From positions 1 through 42,087 of the forward strand of contig JAPKMT010000030.1 in assembly GCA_026645735.1 (NCBI GenBank): 42,087 nucleotides of DNA, given 5' to 3'. The translations under genes were made by a program, and so were the position numbers. The DNA is from Flexilinea sp. (GTDB taxonomy: Bacteria > Chloroflexota > Anaerolineae > Anaerolineales > Anaerolineaceae). Numbering within the stretch: the stretch's first letter is position 1; each line of letters opens with the position of its first letter. Shown piece after piece: positions 1 through 8,599 of the stretch. The notes below the pieces were generated by a model, which ran no database searches, was not told the origin of the DNA, and worked only from the letters and a program-made list of their open reading frames with translations.

Positions 1-40
1 ACATCAGAATTGTTTTCCCGAACCAGTCAAATTTTTTCAA
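1..40 (-). CDS. murD: Start of murD (UDP-N-acetylmuramoylalanine--D-glutamate ligase), partial
   Basis: Thirteen codons run off the left edge of the window on the minus strand. The reading starts at a TTG (40-38) placed 5 nt after an AAGGAGAG ribosome site (53-46). The peptide begins MKKFDWFGKTILM, which fits the N-terminus of MurD, where a W-x-G-K-x-[IV]-L stretch leads into the first nucleotide-binding loop. Position also supports it: murD usually follows mraY in division/cell-wall clusters, and only 53 nt separate it from the mraY stop. MurD would add D-glutamate to UDP-MurNAc-L-Ala in the cytoplasm. FtsW is the main alternative, since it also often starts with a short F-D-W stretch. The call rests on 13 residues and on context. 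Confidence 0.55.
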   Translation of the reverse strand, partial: MKKFDWFGKTILM

Positions 41-93
41 AAAATCTCTCCTTACCAGAAATTCACCGAACGTAGAGGTCTATTACGAAATGC

Positions 94-1086
94 CTACAGC
101 ATGGCTATGGCAAATCCGAGCATTAGAAATAACAAACTGACCAGCCAAAAACGCTGCACGACCTGAACTTCGCTCCATCCCAGCAATTCAAAGTGGTGAT
201 GGAGCGGCGCCATTCGAAAGAGGCGCCTGCCATGTGTGTACTTGAAATAACCCACTTGAAGAATGTCTGATAACGCTTCGCTGACCGGAATGATGGCGAT
301 GATTGGGAGAACAAGAATGTGACCGGTCAGCAGCGCGACAACTGCTAATGTTGCGCCTAATGCCAGTGATCCGCAATCTCCCATAAACAGTTCTGCCGGA
401 TTCACATTGAACCAAAGGAATCCAAATAAGGCTCCAACCAGAATAAAGCAAAACCTTCCGACATAAGTTTGTCCCACCATGAGTGCAATAGCCCCATATC
501 CGGCAAAAGCAGTCGCAGAAATTAATCCGGCCAGTCCATCCAATCCATCGGTTAGATTGACTGCGTTGGACATACCAACGATAAAAAAGACTGCTATCGG
601 AATGAACCAGTTCCCCAAATCGATTGGAAATTGGTAATTAGGCCAAAAAATATAGGAGACATTCAGATAATGTTTCATAATCCAGGCGAGAAAAACAGCA
701 ATAATGATTTGGATCAAAAATTTCGTTTTTGCGCGCATTCCCAATCCTCGCCGTGGTCCGCGAATTCCTTCCCAGTCATCGATAGATCCAAGTAACGCGT
801 ACAGAATCAGCGTAATCATCGGTAATACAAACGTCTGTCCCATAATGTTCACTCCTAAGAGTGATGCTGCGTTCAACATTGCATTGACCATCAATGTGGG
901 GATGATAAACATGATGCCACCCATTGTAGGCGTTCCCATCTTCAGCATATGCGTATCTGGTCCATCGATGCGGATCATCTTCCCGATTTTTAATACATGG
1001 AGCAGCCGCACAAATGGTCCACCCCAAATCACTGTCATCATGAAGCCCAAAATGGATAAGGCGAGGGTCAGGGGAGTCTCTTTCAT
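94..1086 (-). CDS. mraY: MraY, phospho-N-acetylmuramoyl-pentapeptide transferase
   Basis: Integral membrane enzyme that moves phospho-MurNAc-pentapeptide onto undecaprenyl phosphate to make lipid I. The 330-residue protein has the family's length and about ten hydrophobic segments. Diagnostic motifs are present: the acidic pair in LGSIDDWEG, the loop NAVNLTDGLDGLA, the Asp of FMGDCGSLALG, and the histidine cluster LHHHFE near the C-terminus. The start codon overlaps the murF stop by 4 nt (ATGA), so the two are probably translationally coupled. It is the sixth gene of the mraZ-led minus-strand operon, with the murD start downstream. Confidence 0.97.
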   Translation of the reverse strand: MKETPLTLALSILGFMMTVIWGGPFVRLLHVLKIGKMIRIDGPDTHMLKMGTPTMGGIMFIIPTLMVNAMLNAASLLGVNIMGQTFVLPMITLILYALLGSIDDWEGIRGPRRGLGMRAKTKFLIQIIIAVFLAWIMKHYLNVSYIFWPNYQFPIDLGNWFIPIAVFFIVGMSNAVNLTDGLDGLAGLISATAFAGYGAIALMVGQTYVGRFCFILVGALFGFLWFNVNPAELFMGDCGSLALGATLAVVALLTGHILVLPIIAIIPVSEALSDILQVGYFKYTHGRRLFRMAPLHHHFELLGWSEVQVVQRFWLVSLLFLMLGFAIAML

Positions 1087-2507
1087 TGTTTTGTCTCCAT
1101 TACATCAACGATTCGTTCCATCTGCAGCCCTCTGGATCCTTTAATTAAGACAACTTCACCTTCTTTGAGTTTTCGAACCTTCAGGAAATCAATCACTTCC
1201 TGGACGGATTCAAACCAATGAATTTTTGATGAATCCAATCCGGTTTTATAGGCACTTTCAGCCAAAATTCTCGCTTTGATGCCCACAGTGATGAGTTCAT
1301 CACAGACTTGTGCAGCTCGGGCACCCACAATGGTATGTCCGTGTACTTCATATTGCCCGAGTTCACGCATTTCTCCCAGAATTGCCAGTTTATAACCACT
1401 CATCTCATGCAACAGATTCAGAGCTGCCATCGTGGAATCGGGGGAAGCATTATAGGTGTCATCAATAATCAAGGCGCCATCTTCAGAATGTATAACTGCC
1501 ATACGAAGCTGTGACTGGGCATGATTTAATCCTTTGAATATTTCGCTCCAGTTGAGCCCTTCTACTCTGCCAACGGCTGCAGCCCGCAGAGCCGTATGAA
1601 CCGAATGGCGGCCGATCAGCGGGATACGTAAAAAATAGCTCTCATTTTTGTAATGAAGACAGAAACGAATGCCTTCCAAACCAAATGATTCAATTTGATC
1701 TGCCCATATCGCTGCATCCGGGTCCAAACCGTAAAAAAAGGATTTTGCATTTGTCAGCTCAGCCATCGGTCTGACCAGAAGATCATCGTAATTCAGGATT
1801 GCATATCCATGCTGAGGCAATGCCCGGATCAATTCGCTTTTGCCTTTTGCTATGATATCAATGGATCCTGCTCGCTCAGCATGAACAGTCCCGATGTTGG
1901 TAATGACACCAATTTCAGGTTTGGCAATTTGACACAGCAGATCAATTTCACCAGGGACATAAAACCCCATTTCCAAAACAGCGCGCTGATGCCCTTTCCC
2001 TGCCCGCAGCAGCGTAAGCGGCAGTCCAATTTCGTTATTCAAATTGCCAGTATTTTTTAATGTATGATAGCGTTGGCTGAGAACTTCAGCGACCAGTTCT
2101 TTCGTAGTCGATTTGCCCACGGTTCCTGTGATGCCAATTACTTTCAGATCAATCTGATTTCGGTGGTACGCTGCGATGTCCTGCAATGCCTTGAGCGTAT
2201 TATCAACCCGGATGCAAAATGGAAAAGACGGAATTTGATCCGGCTGAAAAGCATCTGCAGATTCTTTTCGCAAATCGATAGAAGTAAATTGTTCTGCACA
2301 ATCTTTTTGAACCAAGGCAATCAACGCCCCTTTTTTGAATGCCTGTGGAATAAATTGATGGCCATCTACATTTTCCCCTTCCATAGCGACAAACATGGCG
2401 CCGCGTATTGCCTGACGGCTGTCAACAGTCGCTTCACTGAAAAAGCGATCCTGCGTGTTGATTTGTTGACCGGTAATCGCCCGGAGGACTTCATTTAATG
2501 TGAACAC
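1083..2507 (-). CDS. murF: MurF, UDP-MurNAc-tripeptide--D-alanyl-D-alanine ligase
   Basis: ATP-dependent cytoplasmic ligase that adds D-Ala-D-Ala to the UDP-MurNAc tripeptide. Visible motifs are the Mur N-terminal signature (ATVDSRQAIRGAMFVAMEG), the P-loop GITGTVGKSTTKEL, GNLNNEIGLPLTLL, and the C-terminal region with DDTYNASPDS. The frame is open upstream to a TTG at 2570 that overlaps ftsI, but the GTG at 2507-2505 is preferred. It follows an AAGAAAGGA ribosome site and gives a normal MurF N-terminus (MFTLNEVLRAITG). This makes about 474 residues. The stop overlaps the mraY start. Ddl, which makes its substrate, is encoded far away at 40767-41807. Confidence 0.94.
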   Translation of the reverse strand: MFTLNEVLRAITGQQINTQDRFFSEATVDSRQAIRGAMFVAMEGENVDGHQFIPQAFKKGALIALVQKDCAEQFTSIDLRKESADAFQPDQIPSFPFCIRVDNTLKALQDIAAYHRNQIDLKVIGITGTVGKSTTKELVAEVLSQRYHTLKNTGNLNNEIGLPLTLLRAGKGHQRAVLEMGFYVPGEIDLLCQIAKPEIGVITNIGTVHAERAGSIDIIAKGKSELIRALPQHGYAILNYDDLLVRPMAELTNAKSFFYGLDPDAAIWADQIESFGLEGIRFCLHYKNESYFLRIPLIGRHSVHTALRAAAVGRVEGLNWSEIFKGLNHAQSQLRMAVIHSEDGALIIDDTYNASPDSTMAALNLLHEMSGYKLAILGEMRELGQYEVHGHTIVGARAAQVCDELITVGIKARILAESAYKTGLDSSKIHWFESVQEVIDFLKVRKLKEGEVVLIKGSRGLQMERIVDVMETKQ

Positions 2508-2563
2508 TGCATTTCCTTTCTTCCATATTTTGACTGCGCAGATGACGGTTTCTTCATGAGAAT

Positions 2564-4390
2564 TTACCAATAATGATATTCATCAGAATCTTTTGAGGGG
2601 CAATTCTCGGTATAAATGCAAGCTAACTGACGATCTGTCGGAAGATGCAAGTACAGTTGTACTTCTGTCATCACTTCGCTGAACAGAGGTGCTGAAACTT
2701 CAGATCCCCAGATATTCACCAGCGGTTCCTGAAGCCACACATAAGCTACGAATTGCGGATCATCTGCAGGACCCCATCCAACGAAAGATGCATTCGTAAC
2801 ACTTAAAACATAACCAACACCTTCTTTCGCAATTTCTCCCGTTCCTGTTTTTCCAGCGATACGGGTGTATTCCATTAAAGAATCTGATGCTTCCACTTCC
2901 AGAGAAGTGGCAAGCATTTCTGTGACGGTCTTTGCAGTTTCAGCGCTGATGGGTTGTCCGATCATTTCAGGTTGCGTTATTTCCGCATGATCATCAAAGT
3001 AAATTCCCTTAACGATGTAAGGTTTCATCATTTTCCCGCCGTTAGCAAGCGCATTTACGGCTGTAATCATCTGAATTGGTGTGGTCATGATCCCTTGTCC
3101 AAAGGAGTTCGTTGGAAGACTGATTGGCGTCCAATAGTTGTCGCCGGGTTTTGAAATTGGATAGTATTCCTCATGAGCAAGCTGAATTCCAGTCGGTTGA
3201 TTCAATCCAAAAGCATCCAGGTATTTGTAGAATCTGTCCACGCCGATTTGTTCTGCAATCCAGGATAAACATGTATTTAATGAATGCTGCATACAGCCAA
3301 TCATTGTTTGCGGTCCCCATGCACCACGATCCCAGTTATAAATACTGACTCCCATAATGTCATAGGTTCCTGTGTCATTAAAGACGGTCTCCGGTTTAAT
3401 CGCTCCGGAATCAATGCCTGCTGCTAAGGTGATTACTTTGAAAACTGAACCCACTTCATAAGGCTGCATAACTGCCGGATTGAAGCGGTTGTCTTTTGTG
3501 AAAACTTCTGAAGATTTCCAATATTCATTTGGATCGATTCTTGGATAGGTGGCCATTGCCATAATTTCACCGGTTTTCGGATTAGAAATAATAATCGTCC
3601 CGCTCTTTGCTTTATTATTTACAACGGCTTCTTTGATCGAGTCTTCAACAATACTTTGTACTTTACGATCAATCGTTAAAACAACGGATGCACCTTTGGG
3701 CATATCGGGAATGGTATCCGGGACATTGGGATCTAGTGAAAAACGATGTTCAATGGAATGCCCTGACAGAATTTCATCATAAAATTGTTCAATACCATAG
3801 GATGCGCCCGCAGATGGATTGAGGAAGGGAAAGAATCCGATGACATTCGATGCCAGATCTTTATTAGGATAGTAACGATGGATATTTGGATAATACACAA
3901 CCGAATCCAAATTTTCGAGAGTTTTTGTTTTACTTTCAAAACTGGATAGCTCTCTTTGGTCCAAAAACTTCTTTACTTGCTCAATTTTTTCGATCTGTTC
4001 TTTAGTAGCAAAATTTGTCAATGGCATTTCAACTGCTTTTTTTTCATCGAATTTTATTTCGGCTGATTTCTTAATTACCTCATGATCCATATTTAGAATA
4101 GGAGCGAGATAATTTGCAATAAATTCGCCGTGAGTATTCGATGTCTGCAGTTTCAGTGAGACAGTATACGATACTGAGTTTCCGGCTAAAAGATACCCCT
4201 GACGATCATAGATATTGCCGCGTTCAGAATTAATCTCCAAAGTCATATATTCAAAAGACTCACCAATTGATTCTTTCAGCGCGATTGCTGAAGCATTGGT
4301 CTGCAGGTAGAGAATCCGAAGAAAAACTCCTCCAAAAAAAATGCTCAAAGCGATTACTAGAAATTTCAAGCGGGAATCAATTCGGTTCAT
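2564..4390 (-). CDS. ftsI: FtsI-type penicillin-binding protein (class B PBP, septal transpeptidase)
   Basis: Class B transpeptidase that cross-links septal peptidoglycan on the outside of the membrane. Residues about 9-29 form a single N-terminal membrane anchor. The dimerisation/pedestal signature RGNIYDRQGYLLA follows at about 57-69. The transpeptidase triad is complete: SVFK (S-x-x-K nucleophile) in YEVGSVFKVITL, SLN (S-x-N) in MQHSLNTCLSW, and KTG in IAGKTGTGEI. At 608 residues it has the usual length, with no PASTA repeats at the C-terminus. The ATG overlaps the stop of the FtsL-like gene by 4 nt. Its position between ftsL and murF matches canonical dcw clusters. Confidence 0.96.
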   Translation of the reverse strand: MNRIDSRLKFLVIALSIFFGGVFLRILYLQTNASAIALKESIGESFEYMTLEINSERGNIYDRQGYLLAGNSVSYTVSLKLQTSNTHGEFIANYLAPILNMDHEVIKKSAEIKFDEKKAVEMPLTNFATKEQIEKIEQVKKFLDQRELSSFESKTKTLENLDSVVYYPNIHRYYPNKDLASNVIGFFPFLNPSAGASYGIEQFYDEILSGHSIEHRFSLDPNVPDTIPDMPKGASVVLTIDRKVQSIVEDSIKEAVVNNKAKSGTIIISNPKTGEIMAMATYPRIDPNEYWKSSEVFTKDNRFNPAVMQPYEVGSVFKVITLAAGIDSGAIKPETVFNDTGTYDIMGVSIYNWDRGAWGPQTMIGCMQHSLNTCLSWIAEQIGVDRFYKYLDAFGLNQPTGIQLAHEEYYPISKPGDNYWTPISLPTNSFGQGIMTTPIQMITAVNALANGGKMMKPYIVKGIYFDDHAEITQPEMIGQPISAETAKTVTEMLATSLEVEASDSLMEYTRIAGKTGTGEIAKEGVGYVLSVTNASFVGWGPADDPQFVAYVWLQEPLVNIWGSEVSAPLFSEVMTEVQLYLHLPTDRQLACIYTENCPSKDSDEYHYW

Positions 4391-4854
4391 TGGTCACCAC
4401 TTTTCTTAATGGACACATTTTCTTTTAACCATCGTTGAAGGCTTTCGGTGTATTCTGGCTTTACGATGGAAACCGGTATGGAATTGATTTGAGAGACTCC
4501 GTTTAAACTGCTGAAACTTTCATCTTGAAATCCGGCAACTGGAAGATAGGTATAAACTTCTTCATCGTACATGTCGATCGGAATATATCCCGCTTGCCGG
4601 GCTCTTTTTTCCATCTCAAAAAAGGAAGTGATCTGTCCCTCTTGGGTTAAATTATCTGCAATCATTCTGGTCAGACTGCTTCTTTCATCATGCAGAACCT
4701 GAATTTCCAGTTTCATCTTTGTCATTTGTGCTGAACAATAAAGATAGATCATCGTGATGGATGCAATGAATATCAACGCAATGAGAACATTTAAAATATT
4801 CTGAATCTGTTTTCGCCATGGAGCTAATCGATAGGCACTTTGACTGGTTTTCAT
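4387..4854 (-). CDS. ftsL: FtsL/DivIC-like small bitopic division protein
   Basis: This 155-residue protein has a short basic cytoplasmic tail, one transmembrane helix at about 23-43, then a periplasmic coiled-coil-like stretch (about 45-75, MTKMKLEIQVLHDERSSLTRMI). FtsL proteins diverge strongly, so the call rests on topology and position between rsmH and ftsI rather than on motifs. In other bacteria FtsL forms a complex with FtsB and FtsQ that activates FtsW/FtsI. A conserved-looking follow-on (EMEKRARQAGYIP) resembles the A-R-x-x-G-[YF] segment seen after the coiled coil in FtsL/DivIC proteins. It overlaps both neighbours by 4 nt. Confidence 0.78.
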   Translation of the reverse strand: MKTSQSAYRLAPWRKQIQNILNVLIALIFIASITMIYLYCSAQMTKMKLEIQVLHDERSSLTRMIADNLTQEGQITSFFEMEKRARQAGYIPIDMYDEEVYTYLPVAGFQDESFSSLNGVSQINSIPVSIVKPEYTESLQRWLKENVSIKKSGDQ

Positions 4855-5795
4855 CCATTGACTCCAATTTTTTCTGCAACTCGAAGTTTTGCACTTCTTG
4901 AACGAATATTGTTTTCAATCTCGTCCTGATTCGCAGTTTGCGGATGCTGTGTGATCACTTTTATTGAGGCTGTATGTCCGCAAGTACAGACGGGTTGGCT
5001 GGGTGGACAGATGCAATTGCGGCTCTCTGATTGGAAAAAATGTTTAACGATTCGATCTTCCAGCGAATGAAATGAAATGACTGCAAGCCTTCCTCCGGGT
5101 TTTAAATAATTAACTGCCATTGGTAAAACCTGTTCAATCGCGTCCAGCTCACCGTTGACAGCAATTCGGATAGCCTGAAAACTTTTTGTGGCTGGATGGA
5201 TCTTTTGATGCGGTTGTTTGATTGCTTCAGCGATAATCGATGCCAGTTCTGTTGTAGTCCGAATCGGTTTGTTCTTTCGGATAAAACAAATTCTGGCTGC
5301 AATTTGACGGCTTTTTCGTTCTTCTCCATAAACATATAGAATACGTGCCAGTTCCTCTTCCGGATATTGGTTAACAATCTCGTAGGCTGATATAGGTTGA
5401 TTTGGATTAAATCGCATGTCCAGAGGTCCCTCTTTTTGGAATGAAAAACCTCTTTCCGGATTATCGATCTGCATGGATGAAACACCGAGATCGAGCAAAA
5501 TACCATCCACTGGCTCCTCTTCTGCTAAATAATTGGGCAATGAACAATAAGAATCACGGATGATTTTTAAACGGCCACTGAAAGATTGTAATCTTTCAGT
5601 GGCTATTTGAATCGCTTGCGGATCAATTTCGAAGGCTATTACTTTCCCATCCGGTACTGATGTAGACAAAATCGCTTCTGTATGCCCTCCTGCGCCCAAT
5701 GTTCCGTCAACATAGACACCTCCTGAACGAGGCAGTATTGCATCGATTACAACTTGTTGCATCACTGAAAAGTGGGGTTTGGAATTGGGCATCAT
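4851..5795 (-). CDS. rsmH: RsmH (MraW), 16S rRNA m4C1402 methyltransferase
   Basis: SAM-dependent methyltransferase that modifies C1402 (N4) in 16S rRNA. The 314-residue protein has the SAM-binding loop DGTLGAGGHTEAIL near the N-terminus, the family motif GILLDLGVSSMQID followed by RGFSF and GPLDMR, and the C-terminal ISFHSLEDRIVK and cysteine-containing CICPPSQPVCTCG segments. Two ATGs occur in tandem at the start (MMPNSK). The first overlaps the mraZ stop by one nucleotide (TGATG). This is the standard second gene of the cluster, after mraZ. Confidence 0.97.
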   Translation of the reverse strand: MMPNSKPHFSVMQQVVIDAILPRSGGVYVDGTLGAGGHTEAILSTSVPDGKVIAFEIDPQAIQIATERLQSFSGRLKIIRDSYCSLPNYLAEEEPVDGILLDLGVSSMQIDNPERGFSFQKEGPLDMRFNPNQPISAYEIVNQYPEEELARILYVYGEERKSRQIAARICFIRKNKPIRTTTELASIIAEAIKQPHQKIHPATKSFQAIRIAVNGELDAIEQVLPMAVNYLKPGGRLAVISFHSLEDRIVKHFFQSESRNCICPPSQPVCTCGHTASIKVITQHPQTANQDEIENNIRSRSAKLRVAEKIGVNG

Positions 5796-6235
5796 CAGTG
5801 ATTACTCAAAAGATTGGCAAAATCTTCGGAGATTTTCTCATCATGGAAAGCTTCTATTTCTGCATTTTTCCATTCTTCTTCAGTCCAAATTTCGATATAG
5901 TCAGAAGAACCCGCAAAAATTATTTTGTCGCCATCCTGAAAATTAAATTCATCACGAAGATATGTTGGAAGCAGAAATCGACCATTTGCATCAAATTCAA
6001 TCAATTCCGCTTTGTTGAACATCCGGCGCCGGTATTTTCTTGCAACCGGATCGGCAAGACTAAATCCAGATACATCGTTCGCCATTTTCTCGAAGAAAGG
6101 AATAGAATATATGATCAGGTTTTTATCAAGACCAACCGAAATGTAGGCACCTTCTGCCAGCAAACTGCGAAAACGCGCTGGAAGCGATGTTCGGCCTTTT
6201 TTATCGATGGTGTGTTCGTATATACCGGTGAACAT
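5795..6235 (-). CDS. mraZ: MraZ, transcriptional regulator of the division/cell-wall operon
   Basis: DNA-binding protein of the AbrB-like MraZ family that typically represses its own operon. Both tandem SpoVT/AbrB-type modules are visible: MFTGIYEHTIDKKGRTSLPARFR at the N-terminus and a second about 75 residues later (AELIEFDANGRFLLPTYLR). The length of 146 residues is normal. An AAAGGA ribosome site lies about 12 nt upstream of the ATG. It is the first gene of the minus-strand operon, and its promoter and probable self-binding sites lie in 6282-6348. Confidence 0.97.
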   Translation of the reverse strand: MFTGIYEHTIDKKGRTSLPARFRSLLAEGAYISVGLDKNLIIYSIPFFEKMANDVSGFSLADPVARKYRRRMFNKAELIEFDANGRFLLPTYLRDEFNFQDGDKIIFAGSSDYIEIWTEEEWKNAEIEAFHDEKISEDFANLLSNH

Positions 6236-6281
6236 ATTTTCTATAATGTCCTTTAAAAAACAGAAGACTGGCTGGCCAGTC

Positions 6282-6308
6282 TACCACTTTGTGGGAATCT
6301 TTACCACT
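6282..6308 (-). promoter_or_regulatory. Candidate MraZ boxes
   Basis: Two exact copies of AGTGGTA (plus-strand TACCACT at 6282-6288 and 6302-6308) lie exactly 20 bp, about two helical turns, apart, with an inverted GTGGG between them. They sit immediately downstream of the mraZ -10 box, around or just after the expected transcription start. Known MraZ operators are tandem TGGGN-type repeats at 10-bp steps near the mraZ start. The position and TGG core fit, but the 20-bp period and the missing middle repeat do not fully match, so this is tentative. Confidence 0.42.
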
Positions 6309-6319
6309 TCAATGACCTT

Positions 6320-6348
6320 ATTATAGCAAGTTGGCTTGAAAATTGCAA
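6320..6348 (-). promoter_or_regulatory. Sigma-70-type promoter of the mraZ operon
   Basis: Read on the minus strand, TTGCAA (6348-6343) is followed after exactly 17 nt by a perfect TATAAT (6325-6320). The expected start is near 6313, giving a leader of about 78 nt. It is the only good promoter seen ahead of the tightly packed division cluster. Confidence 0.72.
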
Positions 6349-6451
6349 GAGCAAATATCCATTTTTCGTAAATTCGTTTTATAATAGTCTGCGATATTCA
6401 ATGTCCCACTCAAGATGAGGTAAAAAATCTCTTTTTTCTTAAAAGGCAAAT

Positions 6452-6502
6452 TCGAATTACTGGCTTGTCAAGGCAATTAAATGTCCTCGAATTACTGGCT
6501 TG
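6452..6502 (+). repeat. Two 16-bp direct repeats from decayed MITE ends next to the nusA promoter
   Basis: The sequence TCGAATTACTGGCTTG occurs exactly at 6452-6467 and at 6487-6502. Both copies end like the right terminus of the palindromic element family found elsewhere in the window (CGAATTACTG). Between them, GGCAATTAAATGTCC resembles the left terminus. This looks like a nearly deleted element. The -35 box of the nusA promoter begins inside the second copy. Confidence 0.45.
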
Positions 6503-6528
6503 CAAGTGATAAAAATTTATGTTAGAAT
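6500..6528 (+). promoter_or_regulatory. Promoter of the nusA-infB operon
   Basis: TTGCAA (6500-6505), a 17-nt spacer and TAGAAT (6523-6528) form a good sigma-70-type promoter. The expected start is near 6535, so the nusA leader is about 85 nt and contains a strong hairpin. The promoter is divergent from that of mraZ; the two -35 boxes lie about 150 bp apart. Confidence 0.66.
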
Positions 6529-6557
6529 ATATGTACACAAAAGTTGTATCAACAACG

Positions 6558-6581
6558 AAAAGTGGGGATTTCCCCACTTTT
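6558..6581 (+). terminator. Terminator-like hairpin in the nusA leader (possible attenuator)
   Basis: A perfect 11-bp inverted repeat (AAAAGTGGGGA / TCCCCACTTTT) with a 2-nt loop lies between the nusA promoter and the nusA start. The T run that closes the stem continues into TTTTCTGTTTAT, so the RNA would look like an intrinsic terminator. A smaller hairpin, GTTGT/ACAAC, precedes it at 6543-6556. Because it lies inside the transcribed leader, it could attenuate the operon, possibly in response to NusA itself; that role is inference. Confidence 0.5.
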
Positions 6582-6618
6582 CTGTTTATAAGTAAAAATG
6601 TGGGAGATGTGATCAAGG

Positions 6619-8598
6619 ATGAAGAACGAATTTGTCCTGGCTTTTAATGAAATGTTGGACGAGAAACAGTTGCCTCGTGATACGGTTATCAAGGCTTTGG
6701 AATCCGCTATGGTTTCAGCGTATCGAAAAGCTGTTGTGGCTTCGGCGGCACAGCATGTTGAAGCAAAACTCGATCCGGAAACCGGTAATTTTCTGATCTA
6801 TGCAGAAAAAGAAGTTGTCGATGATGTTGTCGATGAACGGACTGAAGTATTATTGGCGGAAGCACGAAAAGTAACGCCAGAAGCAGAAATCGGTGACATG
6901 GTTGTGGTGGAAAGCACACCGCGGGATTTCGGCCGTGTAGCTGCTCAAACTGCTCGTCAGGTGATTCAGCAACGTCTTCGTGATGCTGAACGTATCGATC
7001 AGATTGAGTTTTACGATAAGAAAGTTGGCGAGATCGTCAGCGGAGTCGTGCAATCGATCAGCAATGAAGGGTATACCATCGGTCTGGATAAAAAGGCGGA
7101 AGGAACCCTCTTACGCAAGGATGTTATTAAAGGAGAACGTTTTCGGCTCCATGAACATGTCCGTGCATTGATTGTGGAGGTGAAAGACACCGCAAGAAGC
7201 CCCCAGATATTGTTATCCAGAACAGATCGCAAATTTCTGTTCCGGCTTCTTGAAATTGACGTTCCAGAAATTTTCCATGGAATCGTCGAAGTTCGTTCCA
7301 TTGCTCGTGAGCCAGGAGCGAGAGCAAAAATTGCAGTCTCGGCTACTCAGCAAGGGATTGATCCGGTTGGTGCCTGTGTTGGTATCCAGGGAAAACGTAT
7401 TCAGCCGATTGTCAAAGAACTGCATGACGAAAAGATCGATGTGATCGAATGGAATCCGGACCCGGCTTTATTTATATCCAAAGCCATCAGCCCTGCGAAA
7501 GTGGTTGGTGTGTATTTGGGAAATGGAAAGACAGCAACCGTTGTCGTTCCGGAAGATCAGCTTTCTTTGGCGATTGGGCGAGATGGACAGAATGCACGCC
7601 TGGCTGCCAAATTGACGAGCTGGCGAATTGATATCAAGAGTGTTACAGAAGCTGCTGCAGATATTATCGGAATCTTTGAATCGAAACGTGACATTATCGA
7701 TCATAACGAAGAAACTGGTGAAAGAACAACCATCGTCACACATAAAGAATTATTCGATGGTGAAGAAAAAAGCATTGATGCGATTCGTCTGATTCTTTCC
7801 AAGAGAAATGAAGGACGCAACCTTTCCGCTGATGAGAGCGAAACATTAAATCGCTTTGTCGATCGTATTGAGAAACGAAAAGTGGCCGGATTTAATGAGA
7901 GCAATGTCTCCGAAGTAATCCGTGCTCTCATAAACAGTTCTCTTTCAAAAGATGAGATCATCAAGAAACACATCAATGAAAGTGGCCTTCCGAAACATGT
8001 CGCAGCCATTCTGCAGAATATCGGGTTATCCACATTCGGTGATTTATACGAGCGAATGAAAAATGATCCGGATGGAATCTTTAAGCTTCAAGGGATTTCG
8101 ACAAAATCGATGAATGAAATTGCCTCGCTGGTTAAGTTTATTGGTGTCAGCAGCAATGTTGAACCAACGATGGAAACTTCGAAGGCCGAGACTATTCTGG
8201 AATCTGAAGTATCGTCTGAAAACACTGCTTTGGCCGAAGAGGCGGAAATCGAAAAACCTGCGGAAACAGCACCAGAGAATCTGGATATGGAAATGGTGGA
8301 CTTGACGCAGATTCAAATGGAACCTGCAGCGATAGAAACTAATTCCGAAAAAGATGTTGAACAAGAAGAAACGGAAGAAATATCTTTTGATGAGCTGTTT
8401 AATACGCTCCGGACTGATGGAGTTCCACATGTCGATTTCACTGACGATGAGGATGAAGATCATGTTGATATCAACTCTAAGAAGGATAAAAAGAAGAAAA
8501 AGAAGAAAAATGTCCAGGTTGAGTATGATCCAGAAAGCGACATGACATTAGTTCATAAGAAACATAAACGAACCGATGATGAGGACTGGGGCTGGTAA
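6619..8598 (+). CDS. nusA: NusA, transcription elongation/termination factor with a long charged tail
   Basis: NusA binds RNA polymerase and nascent RNA and modulates pausing, termination and antitermination. Domain order is visible: an N-terminal RNAP-binding domain (about 1-125), an S1 domain (about 130-205, [20 protein letters not shown]), then two KH domains including [18 protein letters not shown] and [20 protein letters not shown] helix-hairpin-helix-like stretch lies at about 455-510 ([20 protein letters not shown]). The remaining 140 or so residues are a low-complexity acidic segment and a lysine run ending in DDEDWGW. At 659 residues it is longer than most NusA proteins. It is the first gene of its operon; no rimP lies upstream, unlike in many bacteria. 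Confidence 0.97.
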   Translation: MKNEFVLAFNEMLDEKQLPRDTVIKALESAMVSAYRKAVVASAAQHVEAKLDPETGNFLIYAEKEVVDDVVDERTEVLLAEARKVTPEAEIGDMVVVESTPRDFGRVAAQTARQVIQQRLRDAERIDQIEFYDKKVGEIVSGVVQSISNEGYTIGLDKKAEGTLLRKDVIKGERFRLHEHVRALIVEVKDTARSPQILLSRTDRKFLFRLLEIDVPEIFHGIVEVRSIAREPGARAKIAVSATQQGIDPVGACVGIQGKRIQPIVKELHDEKIDVIEWNPDPALFISKAISPAKVVGVYLGNGKTATVVVPEDQLSLAIGRDGQNARLAAKLTSWRIDIKSVTEAAADIIGIFESKRDIIDHNEETGERTTIVTHKELFDGEEKSIDAIRLILSKRNEGRNLSADESETLNRFVDRIEKRKVAGFNESNVSEVIRALINSSLSKDEIIKKHINESGLPKHVAAILQNIGLSTFGDLYERMKNDPDGIFKLQGISTKSMNEIASLVKFIGVSSNVEPTMETSKAETILESEVSSENTALAEEAEIEKPAETAPENLDMEMVDLTQIQMEPAAIETNSEKDVEQEETEEISFDELFNTLRTDGVPHVDFTDDEDEDHVDINSKKDKKKKKKKNVQVEYDPESDMTLVHKKHKRTDDEDWGW

Positions 8599-8599
8599 A

